A stretch of DNA of 64,000 bases, from assembly GCA_030447305.1 (NCBI GenBank), contig JAUJPC010000001.1, forward strand, positions 451,998 through 515,997. Direction: 5' to 3'. The DNA comes from Actinomycetota bacterium. GTDB lineage: Bacteria > Actinomycetota > CADDZG01 > JAHWKV01. The notes under the pieces were generated by a model, which saw only the letters and a list, made by a program, of their open reading frames with translations, ran no database searches and had not been told where the DNA came from. Both the position numbers and the translations under genes were made by a program. Position 1 is the first letter of the stretch. The number at the start of each line of letters is the position of its first letter. This document shows positions 1 to 9,599 of this stretch, piece by piece.

Positions 1-3000
1 CAATGAGCGTCGTCAAAGTGTGGATCCTCACTGGCGGGGAAATTCTCTAGTAACCAGATGAGCAATTCCGCCCTTTCTTCTATCCCCAAAGCTAGGGCGC
101 TCTTGGTCATCCGACTCCGACGCGCAACGGAGAGCATTAATTGCTTGCCGAACGTTGGGTCGGCCCTCATCACCTCCCACAAGGATGGCCACGTCTCCGG
201 AGGTCCGTATTCGAAAATAAGTGAACCGGCGGAGAAGGCGCGCCGCGAGTTCGCCGACCGACCTTCGGGTGACAATGACTCTGATAGTAGCTGGAGTGCC
301 GGTTCATACCGGTGACGTGCCAAAATCTCCGCGATCTCGTGCCAAAACCCATCCGATACGTCTGCTCTCCGGAGGTAGGAGATCAGTTCTAAGGCGACAT
401 CTCTACCCCACATGACGTCGAGCTCATCATCAATGGAGAGAAGCGGTTCGTCCTCTCGCGTGGCTGCCTCCAAAATGGCTCCAGCAGCTCCAAGGAGCTG
501 CCGCCTTGCATGCACTGCAGCGTGCCGGATGAGCTCAGCCTTTGTTTCGCCATCGCTGCCTGCTGGATAAGCGAGAATGATTGGTGCCCATTCGCCCCAA
601 ACATGGTCGGGCACTTGGAGGCATTGATCGGGTGCTGCCCGCCACAACAGCGCGAGTGCACGGAAGCCAGCGAGCACCTTGTAAGGAAAGCGGTCAGTTC
701 CTAACCAGGCATGCGGGTCGCATCGCGCTCTCGTCAGGTACTTGAATGACGCCTCCACAAAACGCCTTTGAATGTCAACTGGAAGAAGTGACCACCGGGG
801 TAGTGCAGTGAGATCCGGTTCCCACTTTCGTACCAGCCGTTGGCCAGGATCGACAGCGACGTAACGCTGCGCCCGCCAAAAGCCATCATTGTCACCGGCT
901 TCAAATGCATCAAGCTGGGACGTAATTTCAGTCTCTATTTCAGTCTGGGAAGGGGCGGGTGGACCAGATTCCAACCGTACTGCTTGGTGGCGGAGCCAAG
1001 CTTTCCGCATGACGGCCGCCCGTTCGGAGCCTAGCTCGACAGCTTCAAACCAGTAGGCGAGGGCGTTTCGAACCGGGTGGATCTCAGGGAGCGCTAGCAC
1101 GACAGCAGCGTGAGGCGCGTGGTCGGGTCGAAAAATGAAATTGACTATCTGGGCCAAAAGCGCAGGACGAGGCGGCTCATTCTCATCGTCATGTCTGGCG
1201 ATCAGCCACGACAAATCGTCCACGGCGACCAGTTTTTGCCCCCGATGAGATTCCAGCCCCACATCAAGGACAACATGTGCAATTTCCGGGTCATCATCTA
1301 CCTCAGCAAAGATGGCGTTTAGGAGCCGGCGTCTTCGCCACGCCGACGGATCCAGCGTTATGCCATCGGCGTTGTACCGACGCTCAACTAACAGATCTTC
1401 GTTCTTCTTGGCGCGGCACACAGTAAGTCTTGCCAAAGCTCGGGCAACTTCCGGTTGATTGATCTGATCCCAAGCTAATTCGACGATGCGGTCAGCGAGA
1501 GGCTCAAAAGCGTCCGGTCGGCCGGTTTGCTCAATCCTTGTTAACCAGTCCAGGAGTTTGTAGACCTGCGTCGGTTGCAGCGACGGAGGAAGCTCGATAG
1601 TGAGGAAGTTCTTGTAGGCACCAAAGAAGTTGAGCCGCCTTGGTGGAGTGAGTGCATCAAGTAGCTCATTCAATGAGATGTGAGAAGGCCACAGGAGGCG
1701 AAGCGCAAGCCCCTTTAGCTCATCGCTCTGATCGTCAGTCACATAATTCAGCGCCAACTCACGCAGCTTATGTACGTCACCAGCCGTAGGGTGGAGCCTC
1801 GCGATTGTCCAACCCGCATGTATTCGTACGCGCAGTTCCTCGTCAGGATCGGTGAGCATCGTGAGAAGCAAATCCGAGAGCGATCCCTCGCCGAGATCGG
1901 CAGCAATGTCGATTGCGAGGATTCGGTCTTCCACTTCTGGGCTACTGAGCCGTCGTCGGAGCTGATCGACCAGACCGGGATGGGCCAGGTGACGGTAGCG
2001 CTGCCGCCATCCTCGCCTAGTTGACGCTTCCCCGCCCCCGAAGAGCCGCCCAATAAGCGATTCAGATAGCGCTCGATCCCCTAACGGGATGCCAGCCGAC
2101 AAGAAGGCGTCAGCATCTAGATCTACCAGAGTCCCGTAGCGAGCTGGGCGCATTGCCACCAGCCAGGCGGCCACTTGACGATAAGCCGGAAAGACTCTTG
2201 TCGTTCCAGTGATATTTGAGGTGAGTAGCTCTTGTACTTTGATCATCGGAAGTTCGTTAGCTTGGAGGTGCCACGCGGTCAAATAGTCTCCATAGCTCTG
2301 GTGCGCCCATCCGAGGCGCTGTTGCCCTCGGGAAGTGAAAAGCCCAGTCCTTAGTACCTCGTCGACTCCAGACCGCTCGACCTGCAAATGACCCGTTTGG
2401 GTCGGCTCGAAGCCCCCTGTACAGTCGTCCAGCCTGAGCATCGTAGTTTTCTTGTGAGCACTACCGCTCGGTGCAACATCAATTCCGGACTTCCCGCAAA
2501 AGATCGATAGTGCGCCGATGCGCCCGGCTATAGCGAGTCTCTGAAAAGGCGTAAGGGTACCGAGGTGGCCAGCATCGCGTCGGTGTGGATTTTGCTCTTC
2601 AGCAAGTAGTTCAAGGCCCTGTCGGTACAAATCGACAAGACTTGTAGGGATCGAACCTTCGCTTGTCTTAAAGATGTCAATCAGCATCCCAAGCGTCAGA
2701 GGCTTGATTGCCAATGAGACTGCCCCAGCCGCTTCAACCCCTCGAGCGAATGCCTCCGCATCAATGAAATGTGCTGAGGCAATTGCTGTTACGTCTCCAC
2801 GCTGTAGCGGAAGAATTTCGACGATCTTGGGTCTAGGCGCCTGAGATTTCAGAGCATCCTCCACCGTAGCTGGCCAGTCGGCTGTTCGGCAGGCGACCCG
2901 GAATCGCAGGCGATCGAGTGGCCAGGATTTAAATTCGCGCGCCAGAATCGTGGCGACTTTTGGTACGTCGAGGCGGCACTCGTCAAGGCTGTCTAGGAAC

Positions 3001-3350
3001 ACGTGAAGAATGCCCGATCCTTCCTTCCATGTAGTAACGGTGGGCCCGCGCAGCACCTCTCGTACAAGTCTGTCCTCGTCGCCGTACTCGGCTAAGTCGA
3101 CAGCCAATACATGGGAATCTTGCCTGTTAGCCGCATTGGCCTTGGTTAAGGCGACCACTTGGTGGAGGGCTGTCGTCTTGCCCGCACCCGGCTCTCCAAG
3201 CAGCACCAGGCGGGGTTCGTCAATCAGACTAAAGGTGGGAATGAGATTCCTGTTCGGTGACAATGCCGAACCTGTGTCTGCTAGATAACCGCGATCGTCA
3301 AGTGTGAAGGCGCCGTCCCGCTCACACCAGTAACGCTCTACACTTTCCAC
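1..3350 (-). CDS. NACHT/STAND NTPase with HEAT-like C-terminus, partial
   Basis: Reading the minus strand from GTG 3350 gives one frame without a stop to the left edge, at least 1116 residues with the C-terminus outside the window. The start is the first possible one, because an in-frame TAG lies two codons upstream. Residues 52-60 read GEPGAGKTT (Walker A), and about 117-124 read HVFLDSLDE (Walker B with the extra acidic residue usual in NACHT ATPases). The N-terminus (ERYWC..RDG..) is short, so no effector domain precedes the ATPase. From about residue 430 on, helical repeat-like segments appear (SSPEVEDRILAIDIAADLGE), suggesting a HEAT/Armadillo-type sensor. NACHT STAND proteins in bacteria often sense phage and trigger cell death; that role is inferred here from the architecture and from the neighbouring HEPN and nuclease genes. 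No effector is visible, so it may lie in the missing C-terminus or in a partner gene. Confidence 0.85.
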   Translation of the reverse strand, partial: MESVERYWCERDGAFTLDDRGYLADTGSALSPNRNLIPTFSLIDEPRLVLLGEPGAGKTTALHQVVALTKANAANRQDSHVLAVDLAEYGDEDRLVREVLRGPTVTTWKEGSGILHVFLDSLDECRLDVPKVATILAREFKSWPLDRLRFRVACRTADWPATVEDALKSQAPRPKIVEILPLQRGDVTAIASAHFIDAEAFARGVEAAGAVSLAIKPLTLGMLIDIFKTSEGSIPTSLVDLYRQGLELLAEEQNPHRRDAGHLGTLTPFQRLAIAGRIGALSIFCGKSGIDVAPSGSAHKKTTMLRLDDCTGGFEPTQTGHLQVERSGVDEVLRTGLFTSRGQQRLGWAHQSYGDYLTAWHLQANELPMIKVQELLTSNITGTTRVFPAYRQVAAWLVAMRPARYGTLVDLDADAFLSAGIPLGDRALSESLIGRLFGGGEASTRRGWRQRYRHLAHPGLVDQLRRRLSSPEVEDRILAIDIAADLGEGSLSDLLLTMLTDPDEELRVRIHAGWTIARLHPTAGDVHKLRELALNYVTDDQSDELKGLALRLLWPSHISLNELLDALTPPRRLNFFGAYKNFLTIELPPSLQPTQVYKLLDWLTRIEQTGRPDAFEPLADRIVELAWDQINQPEVARALARLTVCRAKKNEDLLVERRYNADGITLDPSAWRRRRLLNAIFAEVDDDPEIAHVVLDVGLESHRGQKLVAVDDLSWLIARHDDENEPPRPALLAQIVNFIFRPDHAPHAAVVLALPEIHPVRNALAYWFEAVELGSERAAVMRKAWLRHQAVRLESGPPAPSQTEIETEITSQLDAFEAGDNDGFWRAQRYVAVDPGQRLVRKWEPDLTALPRWSLLPVDIQRRFVEASFKYLTRARCDPHAWLGTDRFPYKVLAGFRALALLWRAAPDQCLQVPDHVWGEWAPIILAYPAGSDGETKAELIRHAAVHARRQLLGAAGAILEAATREDEPLLSIDDELDVMWGRDVALELISYLRRADVSDGFWHEIAEILARHRYEPALQLLSESLSPEGRSANSRRAFSAGSLIFEYGPPETWPSLWEVMRADPTFGKQLMLSVARRSRMTKSALALGIEERAELLIWLLENFPASEDPHFDDAH

Positions 3351-3610
3351 CCTCTAATTACACCCCTTGCCTATGACGCTTGTGTAGCTAATTGGTGTCA
3401 CTCTTGCCGAGGTGGTCCCTTCAGACTTCCTCTCCCAAGTTTGATAGGAACGCGCTCGAGTAACGAGGAAAGCTAGTTCGCCGCCTCCGGAGAAGGACCA
3501 GCGGAGTACGCCAGCAATTAGCGGGATATGGCTCCTACGGCCCGTAGAGATGCCAGGAGAGACGCATTACGGATTGCTCATGTGGCGTGATCGTTTCATA
3601 TGAGCCACCG

Positions 3611-4672
3611 TCACGCATTAAAAACCTTGAAAGGTTGATCCGGGTACGCAACCGAAAGAGCGCTGTCGAGATGTAGGCGGACATCCAGCCTCTCAGCGCT
3701 CTTGCGCCACCTGACTAGATCGTCCTCTAAGGGACCTTTACCCAATCGGCCCGGTTCTCTTCCCTTTATCACTGCATCAAAGGCGTTGCCAATCACGTCG
3801 TTCAGGACATTTGCCCCGTCAACGGCGGAAAAAGTGAACTCAGGCGACCATGGACTGTTCAGTATTAGAAACACGAGAGACTGCTCAAGCGGTGACTCGT
3901 ACGACAAATGATCTCGCCAGAAGTTGGCGGGCTCGATGTACCCTTGCCCGACGGAGAAGAGTGCATGCACTAACAGGCCCTCCCTACCCGAGATGATTCC
4001 GTCCTCTGGCGCCTGTGCCCAGGGACGAGCGGACCAGGTGAGTTGAAGCTGCACGTCGTAGTGACGGTCGCAGTGATCGATCAGGCGCTTCGCATCTTGA
4101 TGTTCTTGCAGGAGCCAACCCTCAGCGATGGGATCATCCATTCGCTTAGTGAAGTACGACCGGTGGTTGTGGGCCTCGAGCGCAACACGTGCTCCGTGTT
4201 CGAGGCTGCGTAGTGTTAGCTCAACTCGGTTAAGGTCATCGTCATTTGGTCGACGGCAATGCATGTTCCGGTTACGAAGCTCCTGCAACTCGTCTACCAC
4301 GCCCTCCCAGCGCGGCCTCGGAAGTAAAGACGGTTCGAATAAGGGCCAATGCTCGTCGCTCGCGACCAGCTGAAACAAATATGAAACGTCTAAATATGCC
4401 AATACGTTTGACCAGTCTGGGCTCGCCATGTATCTATTGATCAAGTCTTTGGCGCTTCGATTTGCAGCTTGTTTTTCTAGCTGATGAATCCAGCGGTGGC
4501 CGTATTTGGCCCTCAACTCGAGATATACGAGCTGGCGCAACCAAGTTTCAAGCTGCCACCATCTGGCGAAGAAAGCGACGGCATTCGGCGGGACCCCAAG
4601 TTCAACAGCTCGACTCAACGAGCGGCGGATGGCCCCTGCAACCCGCTGCCAATAATCTTCGTTCGTTTTCAT
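3611..4672 (-). CDS. Swt1-like HEPN domain protein (putative RNase)
   Basis: 353 residues. The N-terminal third is helical with WWQLETWLRQL followed by AKYGHRW, resembling the Swt1/HEPN family. Residues 133-138 read RNRNMH, an exact RX4H motif of the HEPN ribonuclease fold, set in the usual 'EL.NRNMHCR' helix. The C-terminal half (from about 180) is not recognised. It lies between the NACHT gene and the integrase, all on the minus strand, but is separated from each by 150-260 nt, so it may have its own promoter. HEPN proteins commonly act as toxins or abortive-infection RNases; that activity is inferred, while the motif is seen directly. No cognate MNT antitoxin is visible next to it. Confidence 0.65.
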   Translation of the reverse strand: MKTNEDYWQRVAGAIRRSLSRAVELGVPPNAVAFFARWWQLETWLRQLVYLELRAKYGHRWIHQLEKQAANRSAKDLINRYMASPDWSNVLAYLDVSYLFQLVASDEHWPLFEPSLLPRPRWEGVVDELQELRNRNMHCRRPNDDDLNRVELTLRSLEHGARVALEAHNHRSYFTKRMDDPIAEGWLLQEHQDAKRLIDHCDRHYDVQLQLTWSARPWAQAPEDGIISGREGLLVHALFSVGQGYIEPANFWRDHLSYESPLEQSLVFLILNSPWSPEFTFSAVDGANVLNDVIGNAFDAVIKGREPGRLGKGPLEDDLVRWRKSAERLDVRLHLDSALSVAYPDQPFKVFNA

Positions 4673-4828
4673 CTCTGGAAAGCGAGTAGGAAAGCCGCGA
4701 CTGGGCAGTTGCTGAATACTGTTGGTATCTCGACAAAACGAAGGCCGCTAAAACAGATTATTACTGCTGCGACGTTGACATGGTTCGCCACTAAGGCTTC
4801 GGGTTAAGTTCCTTACGCCTCTCAGGAC

Positions 4829-5998
4829 TTATGAACCGTAAACGACGGCCGCAACCCGGTCGGCCGCGTCCTGTTGCTGGCCAGGCATTTCATGACCGTA
4901 GGTGTCCAGGGTGAAACTCACGCTCGCATGTCCGAGCCGCTTTGACACAACAAGTATGTTCACGCCGGCCTGCAGCGCCAGGCTCGCGCTTGTGTGCCGA
5001 CAGTCGTGAAACCGGATCGTCGGGACTCCCGACTTTTTGATTAAACGCTTGAACGCCCGGCCAAATGCTTCGGGGTGAACCAACTCCCCGTTCTCGCAGG
5101 TGAACACCAGGCCGGAATCCTGATAAGCCGGACCCCAGGCAAGACGTTCTTCCGCTTGCCGGCTCTTATGGACCTTCAGAACCTGCACTGTCTTTGAGTC
5201 GAGGTCCAGCGTCCGGCCCCCAGCGACGCTTTTGGGAGAGCCAAACTGAGGTCGGTAAGCCACGCTGATCAGCGTCTGGTTAACCGTCAGCCTGCCAGCC
5301 TCCAGATCGACATCCTTCCAGCGAAGACCCAAGATCTCGCCTTTGCGCATACCGGTGCAGAGTGCCAGAGCCCACGCTGCCCATAGCCGATCCTGTTCGG
5401 CATGGGTGAGGAACTGTTGAGCCTCCGGGGGGGTCCAGTGCTTCATTTCTTCCTGAACCAGCTTCGGGGGCCTAACAAGCAGAGCAACGTTTCTTTGAAC
5501 CAGCCCGTCGGTTACGGCGTCCCGCAGCGCAAGCTGCAGGACCGCATGGATGTAACGGATGGTCCGGCAGGACAGGCCCCCGGGTTCGCCGTCTTTGCGT
5601 CCGCCCTCCTGGGCCAAGGCCGAGTAGAGCCGGCGTAGGTGGCAGGCCTTGAGGTCCTGTAGGGCAATAGCTCCAAGCCGTGGAATGATCTGGCGCTTGA
5701 CGAGGCTTGAGTAGCTTAGGTGGGTAGATGGTTTCACTTGGGAGCTCATGCTGGGAATCCAGTCCGCAAGGTAATCTCCGACGGTCACTGAGCTCGGCTG
5801 AACGTACTCCCCCCGATCTATCTCCAAAAGAGTTGAGCGCACCCATCGCCAGCCCTCACGCTCGCTCTTGAAGGCATTCGTTCTAGTGAGTTGCTTGCGC
5901 CGACCGGTCGCCGGGTCGACGCCGATGTCGACCACAGCACTCCATGCGTCGTACGGCGCACCATCGCGTCGTTTCCGCTGGAATACTCGTCCTTTCAT
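4829..5998 (-). CDS. int: Tyrosine recombinase / integrase
   Basis: 389 residues, the usual size for actinobacterial integrases. The N-terminus (MKGRVFQRKRRDG..YDAW) is the arm-type AP2-like DNA-binding domain. A core-binding domain occupies about 70-190 and the catalytic domain 190-389. The catalytic residues are all visible: Arg in CTGMRKGEILGLRW, Lys in SPKSVAG, the HDCRHTSASL box (His-x-x-Arg), His in LGHAS and Tyr in DTYGHE. A cysteine replaces the common leucine in the HDLRHT box, which should be neutral. With the excisionase and replication-relaxation genes upstream in the same direction it forms the integration module of an actinobacterial integrative element. The tRNA-Asn fragment at 12592 is a candidate attachment site but lies 6.6 kb away, so the pairing is not proven. 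Confidence 0.93.
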   Translation of the reverse strand: MKGRVFQRKRRDGAPYDAWSAVVDIGVDPATGRRKQLTRTNAFKSEREGWRWVRSTLLEIDRGEYVQPSSVTVGDYLADWIPSMSSQVKPSTHLSYSSLVKRQIIPRLGAIALQDLKACHLRRLYSALAQEGGRKDGEPGGLSCRTIRYIHAVLQLALRDAVTDGLVQRNVALLVRPPKLVQEEMKHWTPPEAQQFLTHAEQDRLWAAWALALCTGMRKGEILGLRWKDVDLEAGRLTVNQTLISVAYRPQFGSPKSVAGGRTLDLDSKTVQVLKVHKSRQAEERLAWGPAYQDSGLVFTCENGELVHPEAFGRAFKRLIKKSGVPTIRFHDCRHTSASLALQAGVNILVVSKRLGHASVSFTLDTYGHEMPGQQQDAADRVAAVVYGS

Positions 5999-6105
5999 CT
6001 AACCGACCTTCCGTGCCGTTCCTGCCCGCCGTACCGCTTGAGCGTCATAACAACGACGATACGGATCCGGGTGACACGGACCGGAACAGCGAGAAACCAG
6101 CCATT

Positions 6106-6363
6106 TCATCGGTCCGCTCCCGTGGATCCGCCGGAGCTGGAGCCGTCCAGGAGTTCCTGAAGGGCTCTGCGCGGTACCCGCAGGCGCCGGCCAAGCCTTA
6201 ATGCTGGAATTTCGCCCCGACGTACCGCCTCGTAGGCGGCCGAGCGGCCGATCCGCAACAGGCGGGCCGTTTCCTCGACCGTGTAGACGCTAACTGCAGC
6301 GCTCCCCTCAGCCGCGAGGGGCCTGCCATCCGATTCGGGCGGCGAAGAGCTCGGGCTATTCAT
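6106..6363 (-). CDS. xis: Excisionase-like helix-turn-helix protein
   Basis: 85 residues from ATG 6363, chosen because it overlaps the stop of the upstream replication-relaxation gene by 8 nt (ATGAATAG); an ATG at 6399 would reach into that gene. Residues from about 26 read YTVEETARLLRIGRSAAYEA, then RGEIPALRLGRRLRVPR, a classic MerR-like/excisionase winged HTH of the helix_turn_helix_17 type. Such proteins bind next to the attachment site and direct the integrase towards excision. It sits directly upstream of int, 107 nt away, the standard xis-int order. Part of the Ser/Pro-rich start may be disordered. Confidence 0.85.
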   Translation of the reverse strand: MNSPSSSPPESDGRPLAAEGSAAVSVYTVEETARLLRIGRSAAYEAVRRGEIPALRLGRRLRVPRRALQELLDGSSSGGSTGADR

Positions 6364-7193
6364 GGCTGAAGTCTTCCAGGGAGAGTCGTATGTCCCCATC
6401 CAGCGGGAGCCAGATTGGCTCCAGCGGCCTGTCGCGGTGCCAGTCCAGGATGGTGGTCGCGACGGTTAGGCGTCTAGATCGAAGAGCTGGCCTGGCGAAC
6501 CGCTCTCGCCTTGTGCTTGGAAAGCAGAACAACAGCAGCTTCGGCAGATGGTTTGAGATGGCGGCTTCGTCGTAGTCGACCATCTTGTGCAGCAGCCTGG
6601 CGCACTCTTCGGTCGCTCGGTCCAGCTCCAGGTAGAAGGCAATCTTTCCCGATGGCGTTCGCAGAGTGGCGATCCCGTCCGGCCTGACGACGCCTTGGCA
6701 CAGCGAGGCACTTGAGGCCTCCCCGAGCCAGCTGGTAACTGCGAAGCTGTCGGTTTGTCGGCAGACCTCGCTCAGTCGGCAGAAAAAGTCGTTCACTTGC
6801 CTCATGGGTTCAGCCGAGGGCTGTTAACCAGAGCGAGGTGCCGGCTCTTGCGAAGGTGCAGCGTGTTGGCGTCGATGCCGCGGGCGTGGGAGACGATGTC
6901 AGCCCCGAGCTTGTCCAGCACGTAGTGCCAGGGCCAGGACCCGGGTCTTTTCGGGGCCGGAAGCGGTTGAGCAATCCCAGCAGGTAAAGCTCATGGAGTC
7001 TGACCCGAGCTCGGGCATGGGTGGAGAAATGAAGTTGGTAGACCTGAGTGGTGGTGAGGAATCGGTGATCAAAGATGTCGAGACAGATGTCCAGGTCTCT
7101 TTGAGTAAGGTTGGAGAGCACGGATACAGAATCGAATCTGTATCGGTTAGGCAATACAGATTGAGTGGAGGTCTTGACTGCGCGTCGCATCAA
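6356..7193 (-). pseudogene. Replication-relaxation family protein, two frameshifts
   Basis: Three pieces in different frames add up to one replication-relaxation protein. Piece one (7193 to about 6940) has the N-terminal HTH: RDLDICLDIFDHRFLTTTQV and LHELYLLGLLNRF. At about 6938-6944 the frame must shift by one base to continue as PWHYVLDKLGADIVSHARG and RKSRHLALVNSPRLNP. A second shift at about 6805 (CCATGA, the A shared) leads into RQVNDFFCRL and the C-terminal nuclease-like half ending LEDFSHE. Spacing between the segments matches the family without a gap. The gene family is typical of plasmids and actinobacterial integrative elements. Either the gene is dead, so the element cannot replicate or transfer on its own, or both shifts are sequence errors. 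Confidence 0.75.
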
Positions 7194-7832
7194 GCCTCCT
7201 CAGGCATGGATGTGCTCAGTTGAGACCCGCGCGGTCTCGGACGCGCGCCATAGGCACCTCCAGATCGCGCGACAGATTGCGCGAGATAGTGATCCGGCCG
7301 GCTCAGGCGTCGCTCCGACGTCGCACTGCTCTTGGATGACGCCAGCAACAAATTCTTCGAGAATTAGGACGGGCCGATGCAGATTTGCCGCGGACCTGAC
7401 CAGGGCACGATTTCAGAACAAGTGCGCGAGGGCAGGTTGTGACGTCGGTACCAATTTGCCTAGTGCGCGGGACTAGCGTGGTCAGCGATCCCTTCATCGA
7501 GTCTTTAACCATGGCAAGCAGTCTGAAGTAGGCGCGTCGCCGGAACGTCGCTATGGCGTCGCTGTGCCGACGTGCCCGAAAGTCAGGTCTCCAGTGACGC
7601 CAAGAGGCCACCGAACCGGTCCTACTTAGCGTCCCGGGGTGTTCCTGCGGGCAGTTAAGAGAGATCGTCTTTAAACTGATTGAAGGGGAGTTCTATGCCG
7701 CTCATGGCCCTGACGCCTATGCCGACTTGTTTTGCGTGTCCACCGGGAGTCGTTATCGGGTTGGGAGTTATCGAGGTCAGAGTAACCCGTAGTGAGGCGC
7801 ACCAGAAACCAGAAGTGGCAACATTGAAATAG
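7194..7832. other. Non-coding or unrecognised stretch
   Basis: 639 nt between the divergently oriented replication-relaxation gene and the nuclease-like gene. The open frames are short and mutually overlapping and show no family motif. It should contain the promoters of both flanking genes, but no convincing -10/-35 pair, tRNA or repeat is visible. It may be the scar of a lost gene of the island. Confidence 0.4.
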
Positions 7833-9254
7833 ATGTTGGCGCTCAAATCTCTCCGAACGCATGCCAAGGTCGATGTGGCGGACCTGAAGGCTTCCTTGGT
7901 GGCTCTTTCTGATGGGCCTTGGAAGCCCGCTTTCACGGAGTCCCAACGAGCGCTTGCGCGTTGCGCCGGCGCTGGTGACGATTTGGTTCCCAAGCTCGGT
8001 CCCACATTCGCGCTTCGCCCAAGCTTTGGGTCTCCGGGTGAGAGTTTTGGCGACCTAATATTCAGGGACGGAAGTGCGTACTACGTCTTTACGTCCCTAT
8101 CCGAGGATCCCTTCCTTGAAGTGGGCGTTGTTCAGCCGGGCGCGGATGCTACCGACCTTGATGAATTCGCGGACGCTGTCAAGCAAGCGATACTCTCGTC
8201 CCTCGACGGTCGGAAAACGCGCCATATGAGACTCGACTGGTCGGCAGTCAGGACCACATCAACTCAGTTAGACAATCTCGTTGCATCGGAACGGGAGACG
8301 TCTGGCATAGAGCTTCAGCGAGCTCGCTTGGATAGCGATGAATTGAAGGCGGCTGTCGTCCTTGAGCCGCGAACCACAAGAACGATCCTTATCGAGATAT
8401 CACAGGCCGGGTTCGCCCGAGAACAAGACATCCTTGCTCGAAGAGGCAAGGCGAAGGAGGAAGCCAGGGAGGCGCTCAACGAACTCAAGAGTGCAGGCCT
8501 AGTCGGCGTCGAATATCTAGTCGAGTGCAAGAAGGCCGGCACGCCGATAAGTCGCCTCCAAAGTCCTGACGACCTCAGTGACCCCGCAGTCGCCAGACTG
8601 AAATGTCCCGGTTGCGGGCGTACCTTCCCCGAGGAATCCCTAAGTGAGGCGTTTTCAATGTCGGAACTTGGCAAACGCATGACTCGGAAGAGTCACTGGA
8701 TGACCGTGGCGGTCACGAGTCGCCTGGTTGAAATAGGGGTTCCAATAGAAGGGATTCTATGGAACATCTCCGAGGGTGGGGATGAGGTCGATCTTGTCGT
8801 AGATGTAGTTGGGGATCTCTGGTTGTTCGAACTGAAAGATAGAGAATTCGGTGCCGGCGACGCCCATCCTTTCAACTACAGACAGGTTAGGTACAAGGCC
8901 GCTAAGGCGGTTGTCATAACTACCGAGAAGGTATCCCCCGACGCTCGGCGCGTTTTCCAGGAACTATCAAGGGAAGGGCGTGGCCAGCGCTCGAATCCGA
9001 TCTACGTTGAGGGATTGGAGAACACCGAGCCTGTCCTCACCCAAGAGATCGAGGCGGCTTACAGAAGGCAAGCCGCGAGAAAGCTCATCCGAGTTGGCTC
9101 AACCACCGGAATCGACTTTCGGCCGCTTTTGAAGGCCCACTTCGAAATTCCGGAACTCGAACAGGAGACTGTCGATTATGGCGATTACTTTATGTCGCCC
9201 GCAGTTTTTCGGAGTTGGGGAGGCCTCGGGGGATTCGCCGAGGAGGATCTCTGA
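7833..9254 (+). CDS. PD-(D/E)XK nuclease-like protein with winged-helix region
   Basis: 473 residues, not assignable to a named family. Residues about 190-250 look like a winged helix (FAREQDILARRGKAKEEARE, then ALNELKSAGLVGVEYL). A single CPGCG knuckle follows at about 265. The C-terminal part has the layout of a restriction-type nuclease core: Asp320 in DEVDLVVDVVGD and Glu333-x-Lys335 in LWLFELKDREFGAG, 13 residues apart, with a following YRQVRYKA helix. This is the D-(X)n-E-X-K pattern, typical of PD-(D/E)XK enzymes. It stands alone on the plus strand, 640 nt from the integrase module and 345 nt before the HEPN fusion. A role as a defence effector or Card1/RecB-like nuclease is inference. 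The start ATG has only a weak ribosome-binding site; GTG 7876 is an alternative. Confidence 0.6.
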   Translation: MLALKSLRTHAKVDVADLKASLVALSDGPWKPAFTESQRALARCAGAGDDLVPKLGPTFALRPSFGSPGESFGDLIFRDGSAYYVFTSLSEDPFLEVGVVQPGADATDLDEFADAVKQAILSSLDGRKTRHMRLDWSAVRTTSTQLDNLVASERETSGIELQRARLDSDELKAAVVLEPRTTRTILIEISQAGFAREQDILARRGKAKEEAREALNELKSAGLVGVEYLVECKKAGTPISRLQSPDDLSDPAVARLKCPGCGRTFPEESLSEAFSMSELGKRMTRKSHWMTVAVTSRLVEIGVPIEGILWNISEGGDEVDLVVDVVGDLWLFELKDREFGAGDAHPFNYRQVRYKAAKAVVITTEKVSPDARRVFQELSREGRGQRSNPIYVEGLENTEPVLTQEIEAAYRRQAARKLIRVGSTTGIDFRPLLKAHFEIPELEQETVDYGDYFMSPAVFRSWGGLGGFAEEDL

Positions 9255-9599
9255 AGCAGCTACCTCGCCTCATGTGGAGAACCTAACGGGAGTGCCATGA
9301 ATGGCCGTGGGAGGCCCTCGGCGCCCATCTGGCTGCAAGAAGGGTCGTGGAACTCTTAATTAGCGTTTACCGTACTCCCCTACCTAACTGCCTACTCCAA
9401 CCGACCATCGTGCTTCGCGGCGGCGGCTAAGCGGGCATCACTTAAGCCGACCGGACGATGAGGAAGCCAAAGGGCGCGAACATCTAGAAAAGCCCTGCCC
9501 CAACTACCCGTGGATAGACGGGTAACAGTTCCGATCCCTTGTAGCCGAGTTAGCCTGCGCTCCCCCGCTCAAATGCCAGCAGCGCTACGATTTTTGCCA
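9255..9599. other. Intergenic stretch between convergent genes
   Basis: 345 nt between two convergent stops. No gene, repeat or strong hairpin was recognised; it should hold the transcription ends of the two flanking island genes. Confidence 0.4.

Noticed and set aside
3611-4672. Toxin-antitoxin pair of HEPN with an MNT nucleotidyltransferase
   Set aside because: No nucleotidyltransferase gene lies next to it on either strand.
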